A DNA stretch of 64,000 nt from Anaerostipes hominis (ex Lee et al. 2021) (GTDB lineage: Bacteria > Bacillota > Clostridia > Lachnospirales > Lachnospiraceae), in contig NZ_NQOG01000002.1 of assembly GCF_002270485.1 (NCBI RefSeq), positions 62,001 through 126,000 of the forward strand, given 5' to 3'. The translations under genes and the position numbers were made by a program. Below, piece after piece: positions 32,004-40,512 of the stretch; the stretch's first letter is position 1; the number at the start of each line of letters is the position of its first letter. The notes under the pieces were generated by a model, which had not been told where the DNA came from, made no database searches, and worked only from the letters and a program-made list of their open reading frames with translations.

Positions 32004-33467
32004 ATGTTTAAGAAGTATAATAAAGTATTGAAAGAAGACTATGAAAAGTGGTATGCTGAACATGAAAGTGACAGAGAAGAGACAGCGAAAGATCCGATGC
32101 GGCTTAAGTTTCATCTGATGCCCAAGACCGGATGGCTGAACGATCCCAACGGACTGTGCCAGTTTCACGGCACCTACCATATCTATTATCAGTACACCCC
32201 GTTTGAACCGACTGGAGAACTGAAGCTTTGGGGGCATTATACGACAAAAGATTTTGTTTCTTATATAGATGAAGGACCGGCATTATTTCCGGATTCGGAG
32301 TTTGACGCCCACGGTGTCTACTCCGGTTCCGCCTTTGTAAAAGAGGATACGATTCACTATTTCTATACAGGAAATATCAAGTATTTTGACAGGGATGATT
32401 ACGATTACGTCAACTCAGGACGGGGCAGCAACACGATTCATGTGGCCAGCAAAGACGGATATCATTTTTCTGAAAAAGAGCTTTTAATGACCACGGACGA
32501 TTATCCTGGAGATATGAGCTGTCATGTGCGAGATCCGAAGATCATCCAACGAGGGGATGATTACTACATGGTCCAGGGAGCCAGGGATATGGACAGCCAT
32601 GGACTGATCCTGATGTTTCATTCAAAGGATCTGTCTCATTGGGAGTATTTTGACAGGATCGTTCCGAAAGAACCGTTCGGCTATATGTGGGAGTGTCCGG
32701 ACTTGTTTGAGCTGGACGGACAGATGATGCTGATTACCTGCCCTCAGGGGGTAGAATCGAAAGGCATCGACTATCAGAATGTGCATCAGTGTACAGCGGT
32801 GAGGATTGACTATGACTTTGAGAACAAGACATATGAGATCTGCGATAACCTGGAGTTTCAGCAGTTAGACAGGGGCTTTGATTTTTACGCGCCCCAGACC
32901 TTTGAGGATGAGAAAGGACGCCGTATCCTGATCGGATGGATGGGGATTCCGGATGCCGGTTACGCGAATCCGACAGTTGAGCATGGATGGCAGCACGCAC
33001 TGACGATACCAAGGGAACTGCACATAAAGGATGGAAGGATCATTCAGCAGCCCATAAAGGAGACGGAGCAGATGAGAAAAGGAGAACTGATCTGTACATT
33101 TTCTGAACAGGGCAGGATGGAGAGCAATCTTAAACTGTATGAAGCAGAGATTCGATTCAGACATTGTGCTGATATGGTTCTGACTTTAAAGAAAGGTGTC
33201 ACTTTGTCCTATGGTGACGGACTGCTCACCCTTGATCTGGGGGATTTTGGTGCGGGCAGGACGACAAGATGTGCCGGATTGGATGAATTAAAAGACCTGC
33301 GGATTTTCGCAGACACTACTTCTCTTGAAATTTTTGTAAACGGCGGTGAAGAAGTCTTTACCACCAGGGTATACAGCAGCCAGGGAAAGCTTGGCATAGA
33401 CGGGGACTGTTCGGGTACCATGAAGATCTATTGCCTGCGGCCCCTGGAGATAGGAGAAAGAGAATGA
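32004..33467 (+). CDS. scrB: GH32 sucrose-6-phosphate hydrolase
   Basis: A 487-residue GH32 beta-fructosidase. The nucleophile Asp47 is in GWLNDPNGLC, the transition-state Asp in HVRDPKII, and the acid/base Glu in WECPDLFELDG. The five-blade propeller is followed by a C-terminal beta-sandwich (LEIFVNGGEEVFTTRVY). There is no signal peptide, as expected for hydrolysis of PTS-imported sucrose-6-phosphate in the cytoplasm. It starts 10 bases after the PTS stop and ends in an ATGA overlap with the fructokinase gene. Confidence 0.94.
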   Translation: MFKKYNKVLKEDYEKWYAEHESDREETAKDPMRLKFHLMPKTGWLNDPNGLCQFHGTYHIYYQYTPFEPTGELKLWGHYTTKDFVSYIDEGPALFPDSEFDAHGVYSGSAFVKEDTIHYFYTGNIKYFDRDDYDYVNSGRGSNTIHVASKDGYHFSEKELLMTTDDYPGDMSCHVRDPKIIQRGDDYYMVQGARDMDSHGLILMFHSKDLSHWEYFDRIVPKEPFGYMWECPDLFELDGQMMLITCPQGVESKGIDYQNVHQCTAVRIDYDFENKTYEICDNLEFQQLDRGFDFYAPQTFEDEKGRRILIGWMGIPDAGYANPTVEHGWQHALTIPRELHIKDGRIIQQPIKETEQMRKGELICTFSEQGRMESNLKLYEAEIRFRHCADMVLTLKKGVTLSYGDGLLTLDLGDFGAGRTTRCAGLDELKDLRIFADTTSLEIFVNGGEEVFTTRVYSSQGKLGIDGDCSGTMKIYCLRPLEIGERE

Positions 33468-34435
33468 CCAGAAAATTATGCGGAATTGGAGAGGCACTGA
33501 TTGATTTTATTCCGGAAGTCAAAGGACAGAGATTAAAGGATGTACCGTCTTTTACCAGGGTAGCAGGAGGGGCTCCTGCCAATGTAGCCGGTGCGGTGAC
33601 GAAGCTTGGGATTCCGTCCAAGTTTTTGACAAAGCTTGGAGACGATCCCTTTGGTGATTATATAGTTGAAGTACTTGATGAGGCTGGAATTGACACAAGC
33701 CATATCAAAAGGGACAAAGAAGCAGAGACGGCTCTCGCCTTTGTCTCTCTGGCATCAGACGGGAACAGGGATTTTAAGTTTTACCGCAAGAACAGCGCGG
33801 ATCTGCGTTATAGTGTCTATGACATCGAGCCGGATGTTCTGGATGACTGCGGGATGATCCATTTCTGCAGCGTAGACTTGGTGAATTCGCCGATGAAAGA
33901 TGCACATAAAAAATTAATTGACATGGCTAACGGCAAAGACGTGCTTGTATCATTTGATCCAAACCTCCGTTTTTCCCTGTGGGACGATTTACAGGAACTG
34001 AAAGAGACAGTCAATGAATTTTTGCCTTTTGCGGATATCATAAAAATCTCGGATGAAGAGCTGGAGTTTATCACAGGACATACGGATATAAGGGAGGCAG
34101 TGCCTGACCTGCTGAACGGAAGGACGAAGTATGTCATCTATACAAAAGGAAAAGACGGCGCGGAGATTTATACGAAACATGGAATGACGGAAGCACCCGG
34201 ATATTCCATTGACGTAAGAGATACGACCGGAGCGGGTGATTCCTTTATCGGAGCGTTTTTATACCAGCTTTTGAGGGATGAAGTGAGGGATCTGGAAGCG
34301 GTGGATTTGGGGACTTTAAAGAAGTATCTGGATTTTGCTAATGCGTATGCGGCCTGCACGACGACAAAAGAAGGAGCACTGGCAGCCATGGCAGATGCCC
34401 GGGAGTTTGCCGATTTCAGAAAGAATCTGCAGTAA
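33464..34435 (+). CDS. scrK: Fructokinase (PfkB family)
   Basis: A 323-residue ribokinase-fold kinase: the N-terminal CGIGEALIDFIPEVKG, VAGGAPANVAGAVTKLG and C-terminal DTTGAGDSFIGAFLYQLL are typical of fructokinases in sucrose operons. It would phosphorylate the fructose released by the GH32 enzyme to fructose-6-phosphate. Start ATG 33464 overlaps the GH32 stop by four bases and has GGAG upstream. Terminator at 34450. Confidence 0.93.
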   Translation: MTRKLCGIGEALIDFIPEVKGQRLKDVPSFTRVAGGAPANVAGAVTKLGIPSKFLTKLGDDPFGDYIVEVLDEAGIDTSHIKRDKEAETALAFVSLASDGNRDFKFYRKNSADLRYSVYDIEPDVLDDCGMIHFCSVDLVNSPMKDAHKKLIDMANGKDVLVSFDPNLRFSLWDDLQELKETVNEFLPFADIIKISDEELEFITGHTDIREAVPDLLNGRTKYVIYTKGKDGAEIYTKHGMTEAPGYSIDVRDTTGAGDSFIGAFLYQLLRDEVRDLEAVDLGTLKKYLDFANAYAACTTTKEGALAAMADAREFADFRKNLQ

Positions 34436-34449
34436 TTAAAATACATAAA

Positions 34450-34497
34450 AAGCGAAAAGCCAATGAGCCTTTGAAAAAGGTTTCGCTGGCTTTTTTT
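34450..34497 (+). terminator. Terminator of the sucrose operon
   Basis: AAAAGCCA near 34455-34462 pairs with TGGCTTTT from 34487; a run of seven T residues ends at 34497. A second inner hairpin (CCTTTGAAAAAGG) adds structure. Confidence 0.8.
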
Positions 34498-34541
34498 CGG
34501 TTTATTGTCCGATTAATCTATAATGAAGTTATAATTACCTC

Positions 34542-34575
34542 TTGACACATTATACTATGTAATATATAGTATAAT
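34542..34575 (+). promoter_or_regulatory. PadR-gene promoter with palindromic PadR box
   Basis: TTGACA (34542-34547), a 17-base spacer and TATAGT (34565-34570). Perfect 10-bp arms ATTATACTAT (34549-34558) and ATAGTATAAT (34566-34575) enclose seven bases, giving the ATACT...AGTAT pattern of known PadR operators right over the -10. Confidence 0.85.
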
Positions 34576-34593
34576 GCATAAGGAGGCGATAGA

Positions 34594-34911
34594 TTGAATG
34601 TACAGTTGAAAAAAGGGTTTTTAGAGTTTTGTATTTTGGCTGCCCTCTGTGAGGATGACTCCTATGGTTACCAGATCATCAAAGATGTATCGGGATGTAT
34701 TAAGATTTCCGAGTCAACTCTGTACCCCATTCTGAAACGTCTGGAAAACAGTGGATATCTGAATACTTACACGGTGGAACACAACAGCCGTCTCAGAAAG
34801 TATTACAGGATAACAGAAAAGGGAAGAGACCATATCAGAGAATTTTTGGATGAGTGGCAGCAGATCATGGGTATTTATGAGTTTGTGAAAGGAGCGGCAG
34901 AACATGAGTAA
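34594..34911 (+). CDS. PadR-family transcriptional regulator
   Basis: A 105-residue PadR-type winged helix: KKGFLEFCILAALCEDDSYGYQIIKDV...ESTLYPILKRLENSGYL...RKYYRITEKGRDHI. It starts at TTG 34594, seven bases after AAGGAGG; the nearby ATG at 34598 is out of frame. It heads a module with a HAAS-domain membrane protein, a common pair in Firmicutes, and overlaps that gene by eight bases. The operator at 34549-34575 indicates autorepression. Confidence 0.93.
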   Translation: MNVQLKKGFLEFCILAALCEDDSYGYQIIKDVSGCIKISESTLYPILKRLENSGYLNTYTVEHNSRLRKYYRITEKGRDHIREFLDEWQQIMGIYEFVKGAAEHE

Positions 34912-35515
34912 AGAAGAGTTTTTAGGAAGTCTTAACCGGCTTTTAAAAAGTCTTGGGAAGAGTGAGAGAGAAAAATCGCTCTCCTATTACAATGAAATCA
35001 TTGACGATTATATGGAAGACGGATATACAGAGGAGGAAGCGGTGGAGCAGATCGGCTCTCCGGGGCAGATCGCACAGGAGATTCTGAAGGAACAGCAGAC
35101 ACAGATGAAGACGCCGATGTCCCGCGGGATGAAGGGATTAATCGCAGTCCTGCTGGTCCTTGGCTTTCCGCTCTGGGGATCTTTGGTGCTTGCCGGATTC
35201 TGTCTCGTGCTGTCTGCTGTTTTGCTGGTACTGTCTGCCTACATTGTTATCTGGTGTATTCCGATATGTACCGGAGCAGTTTCAGTGGCAGGCCTGATCC
35301 TGTCGGTAGTCAGTATGGGCGGCGCAGCAGTGATCATTTTTCAGAACTCTGCGGCAGGGGTCATACAGCTGGGCGTTGGCATGTCATCTGCGGGTATTTT
35401 TATTCTGGCAGGCCTGCTGACATGGATTTTAGGACAATATTTCGTGAAAGTAACTGTCAGATTCAGTAAATGGCTGGCAGGGATAATCACCGGGATGAGG
35501 AGGAAAAAACTATGA
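34904..35515 (+). CDS. HAAS-domain (DUF1700) membrane protein
   Basis: A 203-residue protein. The N-terminal HAAS domain (MSKEEFLGSLNRLLKSLGKSEREKSLSYYNEIIDDYMEDGYTEEEAVEQIGSPGQIAQEIL) is followed by about four hydrophobic helices from residue 75 to 190. Such proteins sit next to PadR regulators and are thought to act in envelope-related signalling, but no reaction is known. The start overlaps padR; the next gene starts inside its last codons. Confidence 0.88.
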   Translation: MSKEEFLGSLNRLLKSLGKSEREKSLSYYNEIIDDYMEDGYTEEEAVEQIGSPGQIAQEILKEQQTQMKTPMSRGMKGLIAVLLVLGFPLWGSLVLAGFCLVLSAVLLVLSAYIVIWCIPICTGAVSVAGLILSVVSMGGAAVIIFQNSAAGVIQLGVGMSSAGIFILAGLLTWILGQYFVKVTVRFSKWLAGIITGMRRKKL

Positions 35516-35748
35516 AGATCAGAAATTTAAAAAAGAAATGTCTTATAATGAGTGCGGTTTTTCTGATTATCGGGTCTGTCCTTACAGGGGCCGGCTGGAG
35601 CATGGCAGATTTTAAGGCAGAGAATGTGAAAGAAGAGGGAAAACCAAAGTGGTACCGAACATTTTATGCAGATGAGCAGGGAGCGTGGATCGGCATCCAG
35701 GTCAAGAAGGGTGTTTATCTGCTTACATTCGGCGGCACCAGAGAGTGA
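35512..35748 (+). CDS. Short single-helix protein in the PadR-HAAS operon
   Basis: A 78-residue protein with one N-terminal membrane helix (CLIMSAVFLIIGSVLTGAGWSMADF) and a short exported tail. GAGGAGG at 35497-35503 sets ATG 35512, overlapping the HAAS gene by four bases. In this position many Firmicutes carry a much longer DUF4097 protein with a beta-helical domain. Only its N-terminal anchor type is present here, so this may be a truncated version. Function unknown. Confidence 0.65.
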   Translation: MKIRNLKKKCLIMSAVFLIIGSVLTGAGWSMADFKAENVKEEGKPKWYRTFYADEQGAWIGIQVKKGVYLLTFGGTRE

Positions 35749-35834
35749 TTCGTAATAGATCCATCACAGTTATGTTACAAATTTCTCCTTGGATTTTGTT
35801 ATAATAGACAGACAAGTTGACAGGAGGAATGGTT

Positions 35835-36086
35835 ATGAGTATAAGATGCAAGCAGTTGATAGGAATCTTGATGTCTGTTGTTCTGGCAATGGGAAGTCTT
35901 TTGGTTCCGGTTTCAGCAAAAGAAAAAACAGACATTACGGAGCTGCTAAAAATAAAAAGCAGAGCAGCGTACAACAAGGGCAGAAAAGCGGCAGGGAAAA
36001 ACAAGGCAGAGATTCATGTAAAAAAGTATCGTTCTATAGGTGAGATGTGGCCGGAGAACTTTTGGAAACGGCGGACGAACCGCTAA
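35835..36086 (+). CDS. Small secreted basic protein, unknown
   Basis: An 83-residue open frame with a clear signal peptide (KQLIGILMSVVLAMGSLLVPVSA-KEK) and a short, Lys/Arg-rich mature part of about 55 residues with no cysteines. AGGAGG at 35822-35827 gives good spacing to ATG 35835 and poor spacing to ATG 35829. It matches no family I recognise. It could be the start of a longer exported protein cut by a frameshift, or a small secreted peptide. A bulged terminator follows. Confidence 0.55.
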   Translation: MSIRCKQLIGILMSVVLAMGSLLVPVSAKEKTDITELLKIKSRAAYNKGRKAAGKNKAEIHVKKYRSIGEMWPENFWKRRTNR

Positions 36087-36093
36087 AAAACTG

Positions 36094-36142
36094 AAAAGGG
36101 ATGTGAGAACTGTACAGAAAACAGGACTTACATCCTTTTTTG
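36094..36142 (+). terminator. Terminator after the small secreted protein gene
   Basis: AAAAGGGATGT (36094-36104) pairs with a one-base bulge to ACATCCTTTTT (36130-36140). Confidence 0.65.
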
Positions 36143-36248
36143 ATTTTTTTTGGAAAAATTATAAATCCGCTCAACGAGTGAGGGGCCCAGAAGAGGAGGC
36201 GGCTTGTTCATTTTGCTGTTGAGAAAATTTTCCTGTCAGTAAATTTTA

Positions 36249-36315
36249 TTGACTTTTTTACATAAGTATTATATTATAAAGATGAACAAAATAACAATAT
36301 ATGTTCAAATGAACA
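36249..36315 (+). promoter_or_regulatory. Promoter and operators of the galactitol-type PTS operon
   Basis: TTGACT (36249-36254), a 17-base spacer and TATTAT (36272-36277). Downstream lie TGAACA (36283-36288), TGTTCA (36302-36307) and TGAACA (36310-36315). The inverted and direct copies are likely binding sites for the SorC-type regulator encoded next. Confidence 0.7.
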
Positions 36316-36330
36316 AAAAGAGGTGATGAC

Positions 36331-37263
36331 ATGGATATGCAGAGAAGAACTATGACTATGATCAGCAAGCTGTATTATGAAGAAAATATGACCCAGCAGC
36401 AGATCGCAAAGCAGACCGGATTGTCCAGGATGAAAGTGTCCAGGATTCTCCAGAAGGCAAAGGAAGAAGGTATCGTAAGGATTATCATAGATTACTCCGG
36501 CGTTTATCCGGAACTGGAACAGGACATCAAAGGAAAATATAAGTTAAAGGATGTGGTCATCGTAGACACCTCCATCGGAAATTCTTCAAAAGAACAGGTG
36601 GCCTCCGCCGCGGCCTATTATCTGGAACGGCATTTGGAAGCCGGCTCTACAGTCGCCGTCGGGTGGGGGTCCACGATGCGTCTGATCCCGGATTATATAC
36701 AGAAGATGGATGATCCGGAGCTGTTATTTTCACCAATCATCGGCGGACACGGACAGAGCGAACTGGATATGCACGCCACGACCATAGCTTCCAACCTGGC
36801 AAAAAGAACAGGAGGAAGATCGCTGTCCCTGATTGCTCCAGCACTTGTGAAAAATAAAGAAGAGAAAGCATTTTTGACAGATGACAACCAGGTAAAACGT
36901 GTAATCGAGCGCACAGCCCAGGCAGAATATGCGGTTTTCAGCCTTGGCAATCCGCTGGCAAAGGACAGCAGCATCAAAAAGTCGGGCTACATTTCTGAGG
37001 CAGACTTAAGACAGCTGGAAAAGGAGGATGCCATCTGTGACGTTGTCTCCGTTGTTTTTCTGGATAAGAACAGCCATATATGCTGTGAAAATATTACTGA
37101 GAGATGCATAGGGATCACCGAGGAACAGTTAAAAAGGATTCCCAACAAAATCTGTGTGGTAGAGAGTGAAGAAAAATATGACTCCGTGAGATCCGCACTG
37201 GAGGCAGGATATATCGATATATTGATCACGGATCAGGATACCGCGGAGTATCTGTCCAAATGA
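36331..37263 (+). CDS. SorC/DeoR-type sugar-binding transcriptional regulator
   Basis: A 310-residue SorC-family regulator: the helix-turn-helix ISKLYYEENMTQQQIAKQTGLSRMKVSRILQKAKEEGIVRI and a C-terminal sugar-phosphate sensor (TVAVGWGSTMRLIPDYI, SPIIGGHGQSELDMHATTIASNLAKRTGG). It probably controls the PTS operon that follows. AAAGAGGTGATG precedes the ATG; ATG 36337 is an alternative start. Confidence 0.93.
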   Translation: MDMQRRTMTMISKLYYEENMTQQQIAKQTGLSRMKVSRILQKAKEEGIVRIIIDYSGVYPELEQDIKGKYKLKDVVIVDTSIGNSSKEQVASAAAYYLERHLEAGSTVAVGWGSTMRLIPDYIQKMDDPELLFSPIIGGHGQSELDMHATTIASNLAKRTGGRSLSLIAPALVKNKEEKAFLTDDNQVKRVIERTAQAEYAVFSLGNPLAKDSSIKKSGYISEADLRQLEKEDAICDVVSVVFLDKNSHICCENITERCIGITEEQLKRIPNKICVVESEEKYDSVRSALEAGYIDILITDQDTAEYLSK

Positions 37264-37293
37264 TTTTAAGGACCGGAAAACCGGTCTTTAAAA
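37264..37293 (+). other. Intercistronic hairpin between SorC and EIIB genes
   Basis: A 13-bp stem with one G-T pair (37264-37276 with 37281-37293, loop AAAA) begins at the stop codon of the regulator. The following sequence is A-rich and leads into AAAGGAGGTGG, so it is more likely a processing or attenuation element than a terminator. Confidence 0.7.
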
Positions 37294-37319
37294 ATAAATT
37301 AAGAAAGGAGGTGGATGAC

Positions 37320-37613
37320 ATGAAGGAATACCATATTTTGATCGCCTGCGGGAGCGGTATTGCTACCAGCACGGTGATTGCCAACCGGGTAAAGAATCTC
37401 TGCGAGGACAATGGATTTAAAGTAAAAGTACAGCAGGTGAAAATTGTGGAGGTAGAAAAGATGGCTTCGGAATTTGACCTCATTGTTGCAAGCACGAGAG
37501 TTCCTGAAACAGTAACGACACCGTCAGTATTTGCCATTAACTATCTGACAGGGATCAAACCGGAAGCTGTTGACGAACAAATTCTTAAGGTCCTGAGGGA
37601 CCTGGGAGAATGA
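37320..37613 (+). CDS. PTS EIIB, galactitol type
   Basis: A 98-residue EIIB with the P-loop cysteine Cys10 in ILIACGSGIATSTVIANRV, the GatB/lactose-type fold. It receives phosphate from EIIA and passes it to sugar bound in EIIC. AAAGGAGGTGG sets ATG 37320. Its EIIC (38558) and EIIA (40827) partners are separate genes in the same operon, interrupted by the aldo/keto reductase and aldolase genes. Confidence 0.93.
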   Translation: MKEYHILIACGSGIATSTVIANRVKNLCEDNGFKVKVQQVKIVEVEKMASEFDLIVASTRVPETVTTPSVFAINYLTGIKPEAVDEQILKVLRDLGE

Positions 37614-37634
37614 CGATGTATATGGAGGTAAAGC

Positions 37635-38528
37635 ATGGAATATGTAACAATGGCGGAAGGCCTTGAGTTTTCCAGGGTGGTGCTTGGTTTTTGGAGACTT
37701 TTAGACTGGAATCTTTCAACTGATGAACTGATCCGCTATCTGGAAGAATGTCTGGATTTGGGGATTACGACGATGGATCATGCGGACATTTACGGGGACT
37801 ACACGGTCGAAGAGAAATTCGGGGAAGCCATGAAAAAAAGGCCGGATCTCAGAGACAAAATGCAGATCATTTCAAAGTGCGGCATTGTCTACAAGTCAGA
37901 AACTGCACGTGTCAAGTATTATAACTACGGTACAGACTATATCATCGGACAGGTGGAGAAATCTTTGAAATATATGGGACTCGATCACCTGGACACATTG
38001 CTCCTGCACCGTCCGAGTCCGTTTATGGACCCGGAAGAGATCAGCAGGGCGTTTGAAATCCTTTTAAAGGAAGGAAAAGTAAGGACCTTTGGAGTATCTA
38101 ATTTTCTGCCGGACGAATTCCGTCTGCTGAAATCTTATCTCACCGTGCCTTTGATCACCAATCAGATCGAACTTTCTCCTCTCAGGATGGGAAATATGGA
38201 AAACGGAGTCATGAATCTTTGTCTGGAGGAGAGAATTCACCCGATGCTCTGGTCTCCGCTTGCCGGAGGCAGGATCTTTACCGGGCAGGGAGAAGAGGAA
38301 ATAAGGCTCAGAGAGGTTTTAGAAGTCATCCGGGAGGAGATCGGTGCGGAGGAGATCGATGAAGTGGCCTTCGCATGGCTGTTCTCACATCCGGCAAAGC
38401 CGATTCCGATCACAGGTTCAGGAGAAATCGGATTGGCAGAGAGGCCGGTCAAAGCGCTGAAATACCGGCTGACGCCGGAACAGTGGTTTATGGTCTGGAC
38501 GGCAGTCAAGGGCCACAAAGTACCATAG
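37635..38528 (+). CDS. Aldo/keto reductase
   Basis: A 297-residue NAD(P)H-dependent oxidoreductase of the YdhF-like branch. Active-site residues are Asp48 and Tyr53 in TTMDHADIYGDY, Lys near 83 in ISKCGIVY, and His in LDTLLLHRPSP. It probably oxidises or reduces a polyol, ketose or their phosphates delivered by the surrounding PTS. GGAGG lies five to ten bases before the ATG. Confidence 0.9.
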   Translation: MEYVTMAEGLEFSRVVLGFWRLLDWNLSTDELIRYLEECLDLGITTMDHADIYGDYTVEEKFGEAMKKRPDLRDKMQIISKCGIVYKSETARVKYYNYGTDYIIGQVEKSLKYMGLDHLDTLLLHRPSPFMDPEEISRAFEILLKEGKVRTFGVSNFLPDEFRLLKSYLTVPLITNQIELSPLRMGNMENGVMNLCLEERIHPMLWSPLAGGRIFTGQGEEEIRLREVLEVIREEIGAEEIDEVAFAWLFSHPAKPIPITGSGEIGLAERPVKALKYRLTPEQWFMVWTAVKGHKVP

Positions 38529-38557
38529 ATGAATGAGGGTACAATGGGAGGAATTGT

Positions 38558-39805
38558 ATGGAAATATTAAATTTTATATTGGGATTGGGTTCCACAGTTA
38601 TGCTGCCGATCATTATTTTCGTGTTCGGGCTCATCATGAGGGCAGGATTTTCAAAATCATTTAAATCCGGTGTGACCATAGGAATCGGATTTACAGGGAT
38701 CAATCTGGTCATTACACTGTTGACGGATCAGCTGGGCCCGGTGGCACAGGCCATGACGGAACGTCTGGGACTGGATCTTCAGGTCATCGACATCGGATGG
38801 CCGGCAATGTCATCTATTTCCTGGGCGTGGGCAGCGGCAGGTCTGATGATACCGATCGGACTCGTGATTAATTTCGTGATGCTGACGCTGAAACTTACGA
38901 AGACCATGAACGTTGACATTTGGAACTACTGGCAGTTCGCTTTCGTGGGATATGCGGTGACAACCGTGAGCGGAAGCCTGCCGATGGGAATTATTGCAGC
39001 CAGTGCACTGTCCATCCTCGCGCTGATTCTTGCAGATTACACCCAGCCTTTTGTGGAAAAGTTCTTCGGCATGCCGGGCATTTCATTTCCGCATTTGACG
39101 GCACTTGGATTTCTGCCGCTGGTCGTGCCTTTAAACTGGCTGATCGATAAGATTCCGGGACTCAATAAGCTGAATGCCAATCCGGAGACCATCAGAAAAC
39201 GGTTCGGCATCTTTGGAGAACCAATGTCCATGGGCTTGATCATCGGTCTTGCACTTGGGATTTTGGGAGGACAGAAGATTGACGCAGTTTTAAAACTTGC
39301 CATCACCATGGCAGCGGTCATGTATCTCATGCCAAAGATGGTAGCGATTCTGATGGAAGGGCTGATCCCGATCTCAGAGGCTGCCAGGGAGTTTATGGCA
39401 AAGCATTTCGGGGACAGAGAAATCTTTATCGGACTGGATGCCGCAGTTTCTCTGGGAGAGCCTTCTGTAATTGCTGTAGGGCTTCTGTTGGTGCCGATCA
39501 CGATACTGCTGGCTATCGTACTGCCGGGCAATAAACTCCTGCCGTTTGCGGATCTGGCGGTTATCCCGTTCATCGTATGTCTGATCACTGCCATGTCAAA
39601 GGGAAATGTCATCCGGGCGCTGATCGTGGGAACAGTCGTTATGGCATGCGTATTATTGATGGCAACAAATCTGGCACCGATCGAGACGCAGATGGCATTG
39701 ACTGCAGGAATCAAAATGCCGGCGGGAGCTTCCCAGATCGGAAATCTTGACCGCGCGAACCTGATCTCGTGGCTGTTCGTTAAGATATTCTCGCTGTTTG
39801 GCTAA
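38558..39805 (+). CDS. PTS EIIC, galactitol type
   Basis: A 415-residue membrane permease with about nine to ten helices (FILGLGSTVMLPIIIFVFGLIMRAGF, FTGINLVITLL, FGDREIFIGLDAAVSLGEPSVIAVGLLLVPITILLAIVLPGNKLLPFADLAVIPF). The GEPSVIAxGLLLVP region is typical of GatC/SgcC permeases. It translocates a polyol or pentose-like substrate. GGAGGAATTG precedes the ATG. Confidence 0.93.
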   Translation: MEILNFILGLGSTVMLPIIIFVFGLIMRAGFSKSFKSGVTIGIGFTGINLVITLLTDQLGPVAQAMTERLGLDLQVIDIGWPAMSSISWAWAAAGLMIPIGLVINFVMLTLKLTKTMNVDIWNYWQFAFVGYAVTTVSGSLPMGIIAASALSILALILADYTQPFVEKFFGMPGISFPHLTALGFLPLVVPLNWLIDKIPGLNKLNANPETIRKRFGIFGEPMSMGLIIGLALGILGGQKIDAVLKLAITMAAVMYLMPKMVAILMEGLIPISEAAREFMAKHFGDREIFIGLDAAVSLGEPSVIAVGLLLVPITILLAIVLPGNKLLPFADLAVIPFIVCLITAMSKGNVIRALIVGTVVMACVLLMATNLAPIETQMALTAGIKMPAGASQIGNLDRANLISWLFVKIFSLFG

Positions 39806-39840
39806 ATAACACATTCATTGATTAAAGGAGAAAGAAGATT

Positions 39841-40497
39841 ATGAAAATGACAAAACAAGAATTTTTAAGCAAAGTGGACCACTCATTGTTAAAACCTCAG
39901 CTGACCAGAGAAGAGATCATGGAAGGACTTCAGTTTGCAAAGGAGAATCACTGTGCATCTGTCTGCATTAATCCGTGTAATCTGGATATGGCAAGAGAAG
40001 TACTGGAGGGTACCGATGTAAAGATCGGAACGGTGATCGGATTTCCCTCAGGGGCACATACAACATTTTCAAAAGTAGCGGAGGCAGTGGATGCATATGC
40101 CAGAGGGGCAGTGGAGCTTGATATGGTCATTGACATCGGGGCACTGAGGAATGGTGAATACGAGGATGTAAAAAAGGACATCGAGGCAGTGGTCAATGCG
40201 ACACCGGGCATAGTAAAAGTCATTCTTGAGACCGCATTTCTTACCAAAGAAGAGATCAAAAAAGGCTGTGAACTGACAGAGGAGGCAGGGGCCGCCTACG
40301 TAAAGACATCCACAGGATTTGCACCTTCCGGGGCTACGGTTGAAGATATCAAACTCATGAAAGATACTGTGTCTGAGAAGGTTCATGTAAAAGCCGCCGG
40401 AGGGATCAACAATCTTGCAGAATGTGTGGCAATGATTGAGGCGGGATCTGACCGGATCGGCATCAGCAAAACAAAAGCGATCCTGGAAGAATTCTAA
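39841..40497 (+). CDS. deoC: DeoC-family aldolase in the PTS operon
   Basis: A 218-residue DeoC homologue: KVDHSLLKPQLTREEI, ELDMVIDIGALRNG, Schiff-base Lys155 in AYVKTSTGFAPSGATVED, VKAAGGINN. It is diverged from the copy at 21512. Location between EIIC and EIIA genes, with a reductase upstream, suggests cleavage of a PTS-derived sugar phosphate, not a nucleoside role. 35 bases separate it from the EIIC gene, with AAAGGAG before the ATG. Confidence 0.92.
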   Translation: MKMTKQEFLSKVDHSLLKPQLTREEIMEGLQFAKENHCASVCINPCNLDMAREVLEGTDVKIGTVIGFPSGAHTTFSKVAEAVDAYARGAVELDMVIDIGALRNGEYEDVKKDIEAVVNATPGIVKVILETAFLTKEEIKKGCELTEEAGAAYVKTSTGFAPSGATVEDIKLMKDTVSEKVHVKAAGGINNLAECVAMIEAGSDRIGISKTKAILEEF

Positions 40498-40512
40498 TAG
40501 GAGCGTGATATT

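Noticed and set aside
39037-39714. 225-residue minus-strand open frame
   Set aside because: Shadow of the EIIC gene on the other strand.
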